Source: an uncultured Eubacterium sp.
GTDB lineage: Bacteria > Bacillota > Clostridia > Oscillospirales > Acutalibacteraceae
Assembly: GCA_900539325.1 (NCBI GenBank)
Contig: UQCC01000006.1
Location: 74,267-138,266, forward strand
Reading direction: 5' to 3'
Length of the DNA: 64,000 nucleotides
The stretch's first letter is position 1, and each line of letters starts with the position of its first letter. Positions 8,616 to 16,450 of the stretch are shown here, piece after piece. The translations under genes were made by a program, and so were the position numbers. The notes below the pieces were generated by a model, which did not search any database, had not been told where the DNA came from, and saw nothing but the letters and a program-made list of their open reading frames with translations.

Positions 8616-9012
8616 ACGAATTAAAAATTTGTATGGCATTGCAAAAATCGACACGGCGGATGTGCTTACATTGGCAGAAATAAGTGCCGTAAGCGGAGAA
8701 ATAATGAAGCTAAACGATTATCTTCAAAATATCAAAGGTTTAGCGGCAGTAAATATTTTTACCGCACCGAGCCGTGCCGGTATTGCCAAAGCCTTTGAAA
8801 ATATTGAATACAGAATTGACGGCAGAAAAATTTATATTTCAAAATATGATATTGAAACGGTAGGTAAAATCTTTAACGCTTGGTTTGGAATAATTTTTGA
8901 TTTTTATCTCGGTGGAAACGGAAAAGATTGGAACTTTATCGATGGCGAAAAACTCACTTGGGACAATATTGCAAGCCGTGATCTCAGGTGGACAATGGCA
9001 GAAAGCAGGTGA
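8599..9012 (+). CDS. Phage tail protein I / XkdU-like
   Basis: 137 residues in the place of tail protein I (YmfQ/XkdU, DUF2313), which connects baseplate J to tail fibres. ATG 8599 is chosen because GAGG lies seven bases upstream; the ATG at 8593 is too close. Key visible region: NIFTAPSRAGIAKAFENIEY and the C-terminal DWNFIDGEKLTWDNIASRD. It overlaps the J gene by 17 bases. Family assignment is mainly by order. Confidence 0.58.
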   Translation: MKTVFERIKNLYGIAKIDTADVLTLAEISAVSGEIMKLNDYLQNIKGLAAVNIFTAPSRAGIAKAFENIEYRIDGRKIYISKYDIETVGKIFNAWFGIIFDFYLGGNGKDWNFIDGEKLTWDNIASRDLRWTMAESR

Positions 9013-9021
9013 TTTGTGTTT

Positions 9022-9495
9022 ATGAGCAGTACAAACAAAACTGAAGAATTGGAACTTAACAAATGGATTGGTTCGGATATTCCGCAAATGGAGGACTTTA
9101 ACCGAGATAACGAGATTATCGACAAAACTCTCGGTGAGCATATATGGGATGTGTCAAAACATGTAACGGTGGAGCAAAAGAAAGCGTGGAGCAATCCTTT
9201 GGGTTGTGCGTCATATATCGGCAACGGCAGCGACACCAGAAGCATAAAGCTGAATATGGGTTTTGAACCGTCGGTGTGCTTTGTGTTTGCAACAAACAAT
9301 GCCGTGGGACTTTCGGATTTCGGCAACAATGTGCATTACAATTATTTCGGCATTGCAACCGTAAACGGCAGTACATACGGCTTGAATATTGACGGAGAAG
9401 TGCTTGAAGTTAAAAATGCGGCAGCCACCGCTTCGTTTGAAATGACAAATTTCAATCAAGTTGGTAAAAGTTATCTTGTTGTAGGTTTTAGATAA
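9022..9495 (+). CDS. Short phage tail fibre / receptor-binding protein
   Basis: About 157 residues. The N-terminus SSTNKTEELELNKWIGSDIP followed by EDFNRDNEIIDKTLGEH is a common start of clostridial phage fibre proteins, which attach to the baseplate. The remaining ~100 residues are a glycine/Asn-rich beta domain that would be the receptor-binding tip. ATG 9022 is 9 bases after AGGTGA; GTG 9016 is an alternative start. It is the last gene before the terminator. It is small for a fibre, so there is no chaperone or long shaft. Confidence 0.72.
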   Translation: MSSTNKTEELELNKWIGSDIPQMEDFNRDNEIIDKTLGEHIWDVSKHVTVEQKKAWSNPLGCASYIGNGSDTRSIKLNMGFEPSVCFVFATNNAVGLSDFGNNVHYNYFGIATVNGSTYGLNIDGEVLEVKNAAATASFEMTNFNQVGKSYLVVGFR

Positions 9496-9505
9496 ATAGA
9501 CAAAG

Positions 9506-9540
9506 AGTAAAAAGTTGTAATAACTTTTTACTCTTTTTTT
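9506..9540 (+). terminator. Rho-independent terminator of the phage module
   Basis: A 13-bp perfect stem (AGAGTAAAAAGTT / AACTTTTTACTCT) with a 5-base loop followed by T7. It closes the late operon 10 bases after the fibre stop. Confidence 0.9.
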
Positions 9541-9549
9541 ATATTTGTG

Positions 9550-9578
9550 TTGCATAAGATTTATAATAATGGTAAAAT
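9550..9578 (+). promoter_or_regulatory. Candidate sigma-A promoter of the M28 peptidase
   Basis: TTGCAT and TAAAAT separated by 17 bases, about 40 bases upstream of the peptidase start; a short inverted repeat (ATAGCT...AGCTAT) lies between it and the ribosome binding site. Confidence 0.5.
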
Positions 9579-9618
9579 AAACATAGCTATTTTTTAAAAG
9601 CTATGGAGGTAAATTTGT

Positions 9619-10971
9619 ATGAAAGAAGAAAACAGAAAGTATGCCCGTGAAGTTATGAGCATTGTTGAACATGCGGCTCACAAAATCGGCTCTCGTTTGC
9701 CGGGCACAGACGGTGAAATCAAACTTCACGAATACATGGGCGACAAACTCCGTGAAATCGGAATTGAACCTAAAACTGAAGAGTTTGCTGTGTCACCTCG
9801 CTCATCAATCGGCGGCTTGTCATATGCAGGCTGGTCGGGCGTTATTATAAGTATCGGCGCAATTATTGCAAATGCCTGTCATTTTGACGGATTGTGGTAT
9901 GCTCTCGGTGCGCTTGGCATTATTACAATCGTTTGGCTTGTTATGAGTTGCTTTTTCTATAAAACCTGGTTTGATATGTTTTTCCCACAGGAAATCAGCC
10001 GTAACACTCTCGGCGTTTTAGAACCTGAGGACGGCAAGTATGATTACACAATCATTCTTTCGGGTCACACAGATACATCTTGGTGCTGGCGTCACAGTGA
10101 GCACTCTTATAAGTACAAGGACACGAAGCCGGTTATGGGACTTATCGCAACTTACGGCAAGGTAGGTTTCGGTGCAATTTGCTTCTTCTTCATTGCACTT
10201 TTCTCTGTGTTTATGTCAGTGGCAAATATCTGCGATTTTGCAGGTGCCGCTTGGACAGAAAAGTTCTTTGCTTCACAGGGTTATGAAAATCTTATGTTCG
10301 CAATGAACTTTGTTCCTATCGTGACTGCAATCGGTTCACTCTTTGTTGTTATGTGGGGCGACCCAAACCCTCGCAACGCTTCCCGCGGTGCTATGGATAA
10401 TGCAACAGGTATCGGCCTCAGCTATGCTGTTATCAAGTATTTCAAGGAACATCCTGAAAAGATGCCAAAGAACTGCCGTATTATCGATGCTAACATCGGT
10501 TCGGAAGAAGCAGGTCTTCGCGGTTCAATGTACTTTGCACAGGAACACCGTTTTGACGATATGACAAAGAACGCTTGGAACATCAATATCGACTCTGTTG
10601 CCGATGAGGATTACTTTGAAGTTGTAATCAAGGACGATTGGCAGGGCGTTAGATTTGATACCGATATGGAAAAGATGTTTAAGGATACTTTCAACGAAAT
10701 GGGTATTGAGTCAAAGACAAACGGCTGTATCCACAACCCTGTCGGCGGTTGCGACTCAACTCCTATGACAAGAGCCGGCATTAAGTCGGTTACATTTGCC
10801 GCTCAAAACCCAATGCTTACATATTATTATCATACTTGGAGAGATATGCCTGAGCGTTTCTCCGAAGATACGGTAGGTCAGGGCTTTGATGTTGTATTGT
10901 CGGTAATTGATAAAATTGCCGCTTTCCAGGAAGCAAACGGCTACAACGGCCCACAAAAGAAAGCAAAATAA
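9619..10971 (+). CDS. Membrane-embedded M28-family zinc peptidase
   Basis: 450 residues with the zinc aminopeptidase (M28) ligand set in order: SGHTDTSW (His ~150, catalytic Asp two residues on), GAMDNATG (bridging Asp ~260), GSEEAGLRGS (general-base Glu and ligand Glu), INIDSVAD (Asp) and YYHTWRD (His). Four hydrophobic segments split the domain: two near residues 66-115 before the first His and two near 183-250 between the first His and the bridging Asp. It is therefore probably an integral membrane protein, unlike soluble M28 enzymes of ~300 residues. Single gene with its own promoter and terminator. The substrate is unknown. Confidence 0.85.
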   Translation: MKEENRKYAREVMSIVEHAAHKIGSRLPGTDGEIKLHEYMGDKLREIGIEPKTEEFAVSPRSSIGGLSYAGWSGVIISIGAIIANACHFDGLWYALGALGIITIVWLVMSCFFYKTWFDMFFPQEISRNTLGVLEPEDGKYDYTIILSGHTDTSWCWRHSEHSYKYKDTKPVMGLIATYGKVGFGAICFFFIALFSVFMSVANICDFAGAAWTEKFFASQGYENLMFAMNFVPIVTAIGSLFVVMWGDPNPRNASRGAMDNATGIGLSYAVIKYFKEHPEKMPKNCRIIDANIGSEEAGLRGSMYFAQEHRFDDMTKNAWNINIDSVADEDYFEVVIKDDWQGVRFDTDMEKMFKDTFNEMGIESKTNGCIHNPVGGCDSTPMTRAGIKSVTFAAQNPMLTYYYHTWRDMPERFSEDTVGQGFDVVLSVIDKIAAFQEANGYNGPQKKAK

Positions 10972-10984
10972 TCAATCAAAAAAT

Positions 10985-11028
10985 AAAAACACCACGGCGG
11001 TAGGATTATCTACTGTCGTGGTGTTTTT
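10985..11028. terminator. Bidirectional terminator between M28 peptidase and GH27 operon
   Basis: A long stem (ACACCACGGCGGTAG / CTACTGTCGTGGTGT with one G-T pair) flanked by A-rich and T-rich arms, so it can serve both convergent transcripts. Confidence 0.88.
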
Positions 11029-11035
11029 GCGTTTG

Positions 11036-12343
11036 TTATTGTAGCTTTATCAGTCTTGCACCGTGAGGCTCAACCTCTAAAGTGAGTGAATTCTTTGCCG
11101 AGCCGATTGTTTGCTTTTGCCAAATGTCGTACACGGTGTATTCTGTGTTTGGCATAAGGATTTGTGTGAGGTCGGCTTTGATTTTTTTAGCCTTGGTGTC
11201 GGTGTTGAAAACGGCAAGGTATTTGCAGTTTTTGCCATGCGACGCCCAAATTATGTGACCCTTATTGTTCTTTTCTTCTCTTGCTATGCAGTGAGGGCCT
11301 GCCGATTCTCTGTGCATTTTCATATAGTCGCTGTTTGTGAGAAGTGAGAGCGTAAACTCATCGTTTTCTGGCATATTTCCGCCTATGAACAACGGACTGC
11401 CGAAAATTCCCCAAAGCGACATCAAGGTGTAGTGTTCAGGTTTTGTGAAGTTTGACATTCTGTTTTGCTTGCCGTGGTATGAGCAAAGCTTTGAAATTCT
11501 GCCGATAGGGAGCATATCACAATCGGGATAATTGCCTGTTTTGCGTACTCCCTGCCATTCTTCGCATTTGTCAAACATAACATAAAGATGTTCCCACAAA
11601 TCCCAAAAGTCGCCTGTCATTCGCCACATATTTGCGTTTTTGCAAAGGTGGTCTGCTTTGTCACGGAGAGCCGGACCCGGAGAAAGTGAAAGCACAATTT
11701 CTCTGCCGCAGTTGTCAATGGCTTTGCGGAGCATTTCAATTTCGTAATCGGCTGTGTACGGATTGTCCCACTTCCTGAACTCCGTAACCGCAATGTCATC
11801 ACATTTGATGAAATCAACGCCCCATTTGGCATACATATCAATGATTGAGTTGTAGTAATCCTGCGCACCTTCGCAGTTTTTCAAGCCGTACATATCGGTG
11901 TTCCACGAGCACACGGAAAAGTGGTGTGCAACATCTCTTGCGGTGTATTTGCTCCCAAATATAGGCAGGTTTTGGTGAACTGCCTGTCTTGGAATGCCAC
12001 GCATAATGTGGATGCCGAATTTTAGTCCGAGCGAGTGAATATAATCGGCAATAGGCTTGAAACCTTTGCCGTCCTTGGCACTCGGAAATCTGTTTTCGGC
12101 AGGCATAAGTCTGCCGTATTTGTCTGTGTTAAGTTCGGTGAAATTGTGATAGTCGTTGCTGTCTGCGGTCGGCTCATACCATTGAATGTCGCAAATAACA
12201 TATTCCCAGCCGTATTGCTTGAGATTTTTTGCCATATAGTCGGCGTTTGCCCGTAATTGTTCTTCGTTGACGCCTGCACCGAAGCAGTCCCAGCTGTTCC
12301 AGCCGCAAGGCGGAGTTTTTGCCCATTGTTTAAAATTGCTCAT
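11036..12343 (-). CDS. Alpha-galactosidase, glycoside hydrolase family 27
   Basis: 435 residues. Family GH27 features: the N-terminal PPCGWNSWDCFG, the catalytic nucleophile Asp in VDFIKCDDIA, and the acid/base Asp in RMTGDFWD, followed by a small C-terminal beta-sandwich. It should release terminal alpha-linked galactose from oligosaccharides such as raffinose-type sugars or galactomannan side chains. There is no signal peptide, so it acts in the cytoplasm on imported sugars. It is the last gene of a minus-strand operon after galT and a PHP phosphatase, and overlaps the PHP gene by 14 bases, which links it to galactose use through the Leloir pathway. Confidence 0.9.
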   Translation of the reverse strand: MSNFKQWAKTPPCGWNSWDCFGAGVNEEQLRANADYMAKNLKQYGWEYVICDIQWYEPTADSNDYHNFTELNTDKYGRLMPAENRFPSAKDGKGFKPIADYIHSLGLKFGIHIMRGIPRQAVHQNLPIFGSKYTARDVAHHFSVCSWNTDMYGLKNCEGAQDYYNSIIDMYAKWGVDFIKCDDIAVTEFRKWDNPYTADYEIEMLRKAIDNCGREIVLSLSPGPALRDKADHLCKNANMWRMTGDFWDLWEHLYVMFDKCEEWQGVRKTGNYPDCDMLPIGRISKLCSYHGKQNRMSNFTKPEHYTLMSLWGIFGSPLFIGGNMPENDEFTLSLLTNSDYMKMHRESAGPHCIAREEKNNKGHIIWASHGKNCKYLAVFNTDTKAKKIKADLTQILMPNTEYTVYDIWQKQTIGSAKNSLTLEVEPHGARLIKLQ

Positions 12344-13127
12344 ATTTGCCCTCGTAATTGATTAACTTAAGATTTTCAAGATTGATAGGGGTTATGCCTA
12401 AATCGTTTAGGTATTCATGTGCCTTTTTTAAGTTCTCTTTGTCAGAATATACTTCGGGTTTGTGCGCATCAAGTCCGATAACAACCCTGTTGCCGACTTC
12501 TGCAATGATTTTCCACACATCGGGATTTGGATAATTGCGATGCGATGTGTAACCCAAAAAGTTAAATTCGAGCGGAATGTCAATCTCTTTCAATGCGGTG
12601 ATGAAGTTTTTCATTTTTTTGAGATAAACTTCTTTGTCACCTGTAAAATTGATGAGGTCGGGATGTGCAATGTAGGTGAAACAACCTGTTTTTGCACCGA
12701 TGATGACTTGCGAAATGTATTTGTCCAAAACGGCAACCGAATCGGTTTCGTGTCCTGAATAATGTGCAAAAGGCTCGTATTCATTGTCAGTATAATGCTG
12801 ACCGAGAATTAAATAATCGTACTCAAAGCCTTTTAGGTATTCGATTTCTTTGTCCCAAAGAGCAGGGAAGTATTCAAGTTCATATCCGGGTTTGATGTCT
12901 ATTACACTCTTGTATTTCTCTTTCAGAGCCTTTATTGAGTTTGCGTAATCCTGTGCTTTGTCAAGCTGAATTCTGTATCCGCTGTGGTGATTTTTTGGGA
13001 ACAAATACGGTGCGTGGTCGGAAAATCCCATCACTTCGTAGCCGTTTTTGATTGCCTCAAGCACATATTCTTCGTCCGTGCCTGTTGCGTGGCCGCAACG
13101 GTAGGTGTGGTTGTGAAAATTATACAT
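12330..13127 (-). CDS. PHP-domain phosphatase, histidinol-phosphatase-like
   Basis: 265 residues of the PHP (polymerase and histidinol phosphatase) fold. Metal-binding motifs are visible: NFHNHTYRCGH at the start, GFSDHAPY, then GQHYTDNE, IAHPDL and GLDAHKPE near the end. The family includes HisK histidinol phosphatase, but no other his genes are nearby, and the gene lies between galT and an alpha-galactosidase with overlaps at both ends. A sugar-phosphate or nucleotide phosphatase role in the galactose operon is as likely as histidine synthesis. Substrate not determinable here. Confidence 0.8.
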   Translation of the reverse strand: MYNFHNHTYRCGHATGTDEEYVLEAIKNGYEVMGFSDHAPYLFPKNHHSGYRIQLDKAQDYANSIKALKEKYKSVIDIKPGYELEYFPALWDKEIEYLKGFEYDYLILGQHYTDNEYEPFAHYSGHETDSVAVLDKYISQVIIGAKTGCFTYIAHPDLINFTGDKEVYLKKMKNFITALKEIDIPLEFNFLGYTSHRNYPNPDVWKIIAEVGNRVVIGLDAHKPEVYSDKENLKKAHEYLNDLGITPINLENLKLINYEGKYEQF

Positions 13128-14614
13128 TATCTCACACTTTCAATAAATCTCAAAAAGCCTGCCTTGCCTTCTTCATCACGGGAATAAACTCCGCATTGAC
13201 CGAGAATTGAGGTGAATACAATGCCGATTTCCTTTTTGAGAATGTCGTCAATGTTGTCCTCGTTGATGTCGTATTTTTGCATAATCATCTCTGCCCATTC
13301 TTTGTGAGCGGCGATGGTTTCGTTTGCGGAAATGTCCTCGCCGTTCACCATTGCCTTGCCGAGAACAGCCATTTCGTTTTTAAGTCTTGACGGCAAAACG
13401 GCAAGACCCATAACCTCGATAAGACCGATGTTCTCTTTTTTGATGTGGTGGTATTCAGGGTGCGGATGATAGTATCCGAGAGGACAATCTTCTGTTGTGA
13501 TGTTGTTGCGAAGAACAAGGTCAAGTTCAAATTTGCCGTTTCTCATTCTTGCAATAGGAGTGATTGTGTTGTGCGGTGTGCCCTCTGTTTCGGCATAGAT
13601 GAACGAATCCTTGTCGGTGTAGCCTCTCCAAGTTGTAAGCACCTTGTCGGCAAGCTCAACAAGTCTTGCCTTGTCTGTGCCGATAATTCTGATAACGCTC
13701 ATCGGCCACTTAACAATACCTGCCTGAACATCTTCAAAACCGCTGAATGTAACATTTGTTTCAATCGGAGCCTTTGCCATTGCGAATTCGTAGTTACCGC
13801 CCTGGAAATGCTCGTGTGTAAGGATCGAACCGCCAACGATTGGAAGGTCGGCATTTGAACCTACAAAATAATGAGGGAATTTTTCAACAAAATCAAGAAG
13901 CTTAACAAAAGCGGCTCTGTCTATCTTCATCGGTGTGTGCTCTGCGTTAAACACGATGCAGTGCTCGTTGTAATATACATACGGTGAATATTGCAAGTAG
14001 AAATTGTCGCCGCCGAGGGTCATAGGGATAATTCTGTGATTTTGTCTTGCCGGGTGGTTGACTCTGCCCATATATCCTTCGTTTTCCTTGCATAACGCAC
14101 ATTTAGGATATGATGTTGTTTTCATTTTAAGAGCGGCGGCAATAGCCTTTGGGTCTTTTTCAGGCTTTGAAAGGTTGATGGTAATGTCAATGTCGCCGTA
14201 TTCTGTTTTTGTAATCCATTTGAGGTCGTTTTTGATTCTGTATCTGCGGATGTAGTCACTGTCTTGGCAAAGTTTGTAGTAATAGTCCGTTGCAGCTTTT
14301 TTATCTCTGCAGTAAAGGAAGTGAAATTTTGAGATAACCTCGCTCGGCTTAGGAGTGAGAAGTCCCATAATCTTTGTATCAAACAAGTCACGGTAAACCA
14401 CGCTGTCCTCGCAAAGACCGTTTTCAACCGCATAGTCAAGGATAGAAGCCAAAATATCTTCAAGCTCTGCGTTTTCTGCCTCGCAGTCCTCAAAAGCGTC
14501 CATATTGAGTGCTTGGCAAACGGTGTTGATTGCCCAAATTTCGTCCCATTTTTCAATCATTTCGTTTTTGATTGCATAATTAACCAATGATTTTACTGCC
14601 ACATTAATATTCAT
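13127..14614 (-). CDS. galT: UDP-glucose--hexose-1-phosphate uridylyltransferase, Firmicutes type
   Basis: 495 residues of the GalT2 (COG4468) family, longer than and distinct from the E. coli HIT-type enzyme. Visible conserved blocks: YPKCALCKENEGYMGRVNHP, the region NFYLQYSPYVYYNEH, and GGSILTHEHFQGG with the His residues of the active site. It moves UMP from UDP-glucose to galactose-1-phosphate in the Leloir pathway. First gene of the minus-strand operon, with AGAGGTTGA as ribosome binding site and a well-formed promoter upstream. Galactokinase and epimerase are not in the window. Confidence 0.92.
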   Translation of the reverse strand: MNINVAVKSLVNYAIKNEMIEKWDEIWAINTVCQALNMDAFEDCEAENAELEDILASILDYAVENGLCEDSVVYRDLFDTKIMGLLTPKPSEVISKFHFLYCRDKKAATDYYYKLCQDSDYIRRYRIKNDLKWITKTEYGDIDITINLSKPEKDPKAIAAALKMKTTSYPKCALCKENEGYMGRVNHPARQNHRIIPMTLGGDNFYLQYSPYVYYNEHCIVFNAEHTPMKIDRAAFVKLLDFVEKFPHYFVGSNADLPIVGGSILTHEHFQGGNYEFAMAKAPIETNVTFSGFEDVQAGIVKWPMSVIRIIGTDKARLVELADKVLTTWRGYTDKDSFIYAETEGTPHNTITPIARMRNGKFELDLVLRNNITTEDCPLGYYHPHPEYHHIKKENIGLIEVMGLAVLPSRLKNEMAVLGKAMVNGEDISANETIAAHKEWAEMIMQKYDINEDNIDDILKKEIGIVFTSILGQCGVYSRDEEGKAGFLRFIESVR

Positions 14615-14645
14615 AATTCAACCTCTTTTTCAAATTTTCGCTATT

Positions 14646-14674
14646 ATTATATAGGTTATTTCTGTCTATTGCAA
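14646..14674 (-). promoter_or_regulatory. Sigma-A promoter of the galT operon
   Basis: On the minus strand: TTGCAA, 17-base spacer, TATAAT, about 30 bases before the galT start. No operator palindrome is obvious. Confidence 0.75.
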
Positions 14675-14795
14675 TACAAATTATTACTAAAATTATATAA
14701 TTTTTTATTAATTTTTATGTAAAATACTTTACCCGTTTAAAATTTCGTGATATTCTTATTATAAAGTTAGTATAGTTAACAAAGGACTGATATAT

Positions 14796-15377
14796 ATGAA
14801 AATTTGTGTTTTTGGTGCGGCAAGCAAAACCATTGACAAAAAATACATAACTCCCGTTGAAGATATGGGCGAATATTTGGCTCGCCACGGTCACAGCCTT
14901 GTGTTCGGTGCAGGCAGTACGGGAGAAATGGGTGCCGCTTCAAGAGGTTTTAAAAAAGGTGGCGGAATTATCCACGGCGTTGTGCCGAGATTTTTCAAGG
15001 AAAATCTTGATGAATTTGTAAATTGGGATTGCGATGAAATGACCCTTACCGAAACGATGCGTGAACGCAAGGGAATTATGGAAAGTTTGGCAGAGGCTTT
15101 CATCATTACTCCCGGCGGTGCAGGCACATTTGAGGAGTTTTTTGAAGTGCTCACCTTAAAGCAACTCGGCAGACACAGAAAGCCGATTGCGATTTATAAC
15201 ATTGACGGTTATTACGACCATATGGTTGAAACGATAAAATATGCAATTCAAACAGAGTTTATCAAGAAAAACTGCGAACAGCTTTTCAAAGTTTTTGACG
15301 AAACGCAGTTTGACGAAATGATTGATTATATCGAAAATGACGATATGGGCAATTTGACAGTTAAAGATTTAAAATAA
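14796..15377 (+). CDS. LOG-family protein (nucleoside 5'-monophosphate phosphoribohydrolase-like)
   Basis: 193 residues with the Rossmann-like LOG/TIGR00730 fold: N-terminal CVFGAASKT, VFGAGSTGEMGA, and the signature TPGGAGTFEEFFE. Plant and bacterial members hydrolyse cytokinin or other nucleoside monophosphates to the base and ribose-5-phosphate; in most Firmicutes the natural role is unclear. It starts 24 bases after the last of several AT-rich promoter-like segments and is followed 23 bases later by a nucleotide-kinase-like gene, a pairing consistent with nucleotide metabolism. Confidence 0.88.
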   Translation: MKICVFGAASKTIDKKYITPVEDMGEYLARHGHSLVFGAGSTGEMGAASRGFKKGGGIIHGVVPRFFKENLDEFVNWDCDEMTLTETMRERKGIMESLAEAFIITPGGAGTFEEFFEVLTLKQLGRHRKPIAIYNIDGYYDHMVETIKYAIQTEFIKKNCEQLFKVFDETQFDEMIDYIENDDMGNLTVKDLK

Positions 15378-15400
15378 TTGAGAACAAGGAGGAATGTTCT

Positions 15401-16003
15401 ATGAAAAAATATGCAATTTGTATCGGCAGAGAGTTTTGCTCCGGCGGTAGAGAAATCGGCAAAATGCTTGCCAAAAGACTCGGCATAGCTTACTATGACG
15501 AAATTGAACTTCGTGACAGGTCAAGAGATTTGGGCGTTGAGGACGGCATTTTTGAAATGTTTGACGAACAGCCTACCCGTTCGTTTTTGTTCTCGGTTGT
15601 TATGGACCCGTATTCAATTGACAGTGCCGTTAATTCGGGCAGAGTGCTTGAGGCTCAACGCAAAGTCATCGAATCTGCAACGGATGAAGGTCCGTGTGTC
15701 ATCGTAGGCAGAAGAGCGGATAAAATCCTTGAGGAAAAAGAAGATGTAGAGGTTATATCCGTGTTTATCGGTGCGGATATGGAGGACAGAATCGACCGCT
15801 TTATGCATAGTGATCAAGAGGATAAGCCTCGCAATGTTCGCCGCTATATCGAACAAAAGGACAGAGAACGCTCATCGTATTACAATTTCCTCGGTGACGG
15901 AAAATGGGGCAGAGCGGCAAACTACACAATGTGCTTCTCAACCTCAAAAATGGATAAGGAAAAGATTTGTGACATAATTTGCAATTATGTAAAGGAACTC
16001 TAA
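15401..16003 (+). CDS. Cytidylate kinase-like family protein
   Basis: 200 residues of the cytidylate kinase-like P-loop family (AAA_33/Cytidylate_kin2). The P-loop region is ICIGREFCSGGREIGK; then RLGIAYYDEIELRDRS, IVGRRADKILEE and a lid-like arginine-rich segment DKPRNVRRYIEQKDRERSSYY. True cmk genes are normally near rpsA and differ in sequence, so this is a paralogue whose substrate is uncertain. A strong AAGGAGG site precedes the ATG. Its stop overlaps the next start by one base. Confidence 0.85.
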   Translation: MKKYAICIGREFCSGGREIGKMLAKRLGIAYYDEIELRDRSRDLGVEDGIFEMFDEQPTRSFLFSVVMDPYSIDSAVNSGRVLEAQRKVIESATDEGPCVIVGRRADKILEEKEDVEVISVFIGADMEDRIDRFMHSDQEDKPRNVRRYIEQKDRERSSYYNFLGDGKWGRAANYTMCFSTSKMDKEKICDIICNYVKEL

Positions 16004-16251
16004 TGGAAAAGAAGTACAAAATTTCGATTAAAAAGAGACTGATTATAGCCTTGTGCGTAATGGTGATGATTGTTCTGTTTATGCCGAGAGTTTATGCTTT
16101 AAAAGACGGCGGCAGTAAAGAGTATACTGCACTTACATATCGCATAACAAAGGTACATTCGATGAACCCTGTTGAATCGGAAGAAGAGTTTACCACAGGC
16201 ACGATTATTGAAATTTTCGGCAGAGAAGTTTACAACAGCGTAGAAGCGTAG
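16003..16251 (+). CDS. Small single-span membrane protein of unknown function
   Basis: 82 residues. A lysine-rich start (KKYKISIKKR) precedes one hydrophobic segment at about residues 13-30, then a ~50-residue polar domain outside the membrane. It could be a signal-anchor or cleaved secreted protein. It overlaps the kinase-like gene by one base (TAATG), so it is translated with it; the chosen ATG is the first after that stop. No family recognised. Confidence 0.7.
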   Translation: MEKKYKISIKKRLIIALCVMVMIVLFMPRVYALKDGGSKEYTALTYRITKVHSMNPVESEEEFTTGTIIEIFGREVYNSVEA

Positions 16252-16265
16252 ATTAGTAACATTAT

Positions 16266-16294
16266 ATACCGCAGTGTAATGCTGCGGTATTTTT
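16266..16294 (+). terminator. Terminator of the LOG / kinase-like operon
   Basis: Nine-base stem ATACCGCAG / CTGCGGTAT, seven-base loop, T4. Confidence 0.85.
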
Positions 16295-16379
16295 ATGTTT
16301 AAAAACGGATTAAAACTTGCTAAAATTGCAAAGTTTTCTTATGACAAATGTAAGAATTTTGAAAAGTTTAAAAAAGTTA

Positions 16380-16407
16380 TTGACATATGTCGATAAAGTG
16401 GTATAAT
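16380..16407 (+). promoter_or_regulatory. Promoter of DUF134 gene with palindrome over the -35 box
   Basis: TTGACA and TATAAT with a 16-base spacer. A 10-base perfect palindrome GACATATGTC (16382-16391) overlaps the -35 element and is a candidate operator. Confidence 0.75.
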
Positions 16408-16450
16408 GCCATTGAAGCAAAAAAGGCATTGTCGTTACGGAGGTGTTTTT

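Larger units (their letters stand above)
1..9540 (+). mobile_element. Prophage-derived late (packaging/head/baseplate) operon, left end outside window
   Basis: Sixteen consecutive + strand reading frames with phage order and spacing, mostly overlapping or separated by a few bases, ending at a strong terminator. Packaging, capsid, connector and baseplate genes are recognisable. Tail sheath, tail tube, tail chaperone and tape measure genes are absent, and no lysis genes or integrase lie next to it inside the window. Codon usage and GC resemble the flanking chromosome, which suggests long residence. Whether early genes and an attachment site exist to the left cannot be seen. Confidence 0.85.

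Noticed and set aside
7782..8654. 290-residue minus-strand frame over the baseplate J gene
   Set aside because: Codon-position pattern and overlaps with the coupled phage genes on the + strand show it is a shadow; no start site.
1..9540. Tailocin (phage-tail bacteriocin)
   Set aside because: Coat, portal, terminase and protease genes are present, but sheath and tube are absent, which is the opposite of a tailocin.
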